Shown in pieces: positions 14,885 through 15,052 of a DNA stretch of 15,052 nt (the stretch's first letter is position 1; each line of letters opens with the position of its first letter). The stretch spans positions 1 through 15,052 of the forward strand of contig CABUBU010000033.1 in the NCBI GenBank assembly GCA_902489795.1, written 5' to 3'. The translations under genes and the position numbers were made by a program. Source of the DNA: an uncultured Azospirillum sp. (lineage in GTDB: Bacteria; Pseudomonadota; Alphaproteobacteria; RF32; CAG-239). A model generated the notes under the pieces. That model saw nothing but the letters and a program-made list of their open reading frames with translations, searched no databases and was not told where the DNA came from.

Positions 14885-15052
14885 TTACAGCTCCAAACGG
14901 AACTGATATAAATCCTGTCGTCCCTGAAATTCTACATAATGTTTAATTTTTTCTTCATCTAAGCCAATGCTACTTACGAAGTATCCACGCGACCAAAATA
15001 CATTTTCCTTAAAATATACTTTGCTTAAGCCAAGTAAACCTGGCTCCTATTG
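14885..15052 (-). pseudogene. tnpA: IS200/IS605-family transposase TnpA, C-terminal end (partial; in-frame stop near edge)
   Basis: Read on the minus strand to TAA 14887-14885, the frame gives a typical C-terminus of the small Y1 (HUH) transposase: ENVFWSRGYFVSSIG, then LDEEKIKHYVEFQ. This is the region carrying the helix with the family tyrosine (in KHYVEFQ, by family pattern); the HUH motif would lie beyond the window. The enzyme moves single-stranded DNA using hairpins at the element ends. In this frame a TAG occurs at 15049-15047, followed by EPGLLGLSK, which still looks like family sequence. This suggests a nonsense mutation, so I call it a probable pseudogene, but the rest of the gene lies outside the window. 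It is followed by a terminator and the hairpin module. Confidence 0.8.

Overview
The window looks like the chromosome of an alphaproteobacterium. The clues are a MutL with the endonuclease motifs, the order lspA / short BamF (DUF3035)-like lipoprotein / paired M16 peptidases, the order Ppx-GppA / rlmE / RsmB-type methyltransferase, and moderate GC in the core genes. I cannot name the species. An uncultured, possibly host-associated lineage is a guess. All ten core protein genes and both tRNA genes are on the minus strand.

Right to left, in the direction of transcription, the core has three blocks. (1) 14245-10343: two tandem Ppx/GppA-family genes, rlmE and an RsmB/NOP methyltransferase, all overlapping at their ends, with a promoter-like site at 14504-14532. 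(2) 10211-8648: tRNA-Leu(GAG) followed 41 bases later by mgtE, with a promoter-like site ahead of the tRNA. (3) 8597-1618: a six-gene run of lspA, BamF-like lipoprotein, catalytic M16 peptidase, non-catalytic M16 partner, pgi and mutL. A perfect TATAAT lies just upstream, and the genes overlap or are separated by at most about 30 bases. tRNA-His(GTG) follows at 1373-1296 with its own promoter.

Both edges are accessory DNA. On the left, an AT-rich, several-times frameshifted relic of a large serine recombinase (about 382-1310) ends inside the 3' end of tRNA-His, like an old integrated element. A truncated-looking 44-codon membrane ORF and a strong terminator-like hairpin lie before it. On the right, the C-terminal end of an IS200/IS605-type TnpA gene enters the window. 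It is followed by a terminator and a hairpin-bearing non-coding module. A diverged solo copy of that module lies between mutL and tRNA-His.

The observations most worth following are: the two copies of the non-coding module, which share end motifs and a hairpin with compensating base changes although no tnpB is visible; a probable one-base homopolymer shift at the start of the catalytic M16 gene; and the shorter Ppx/GppA paralog, which has lost two conserved family motifs.
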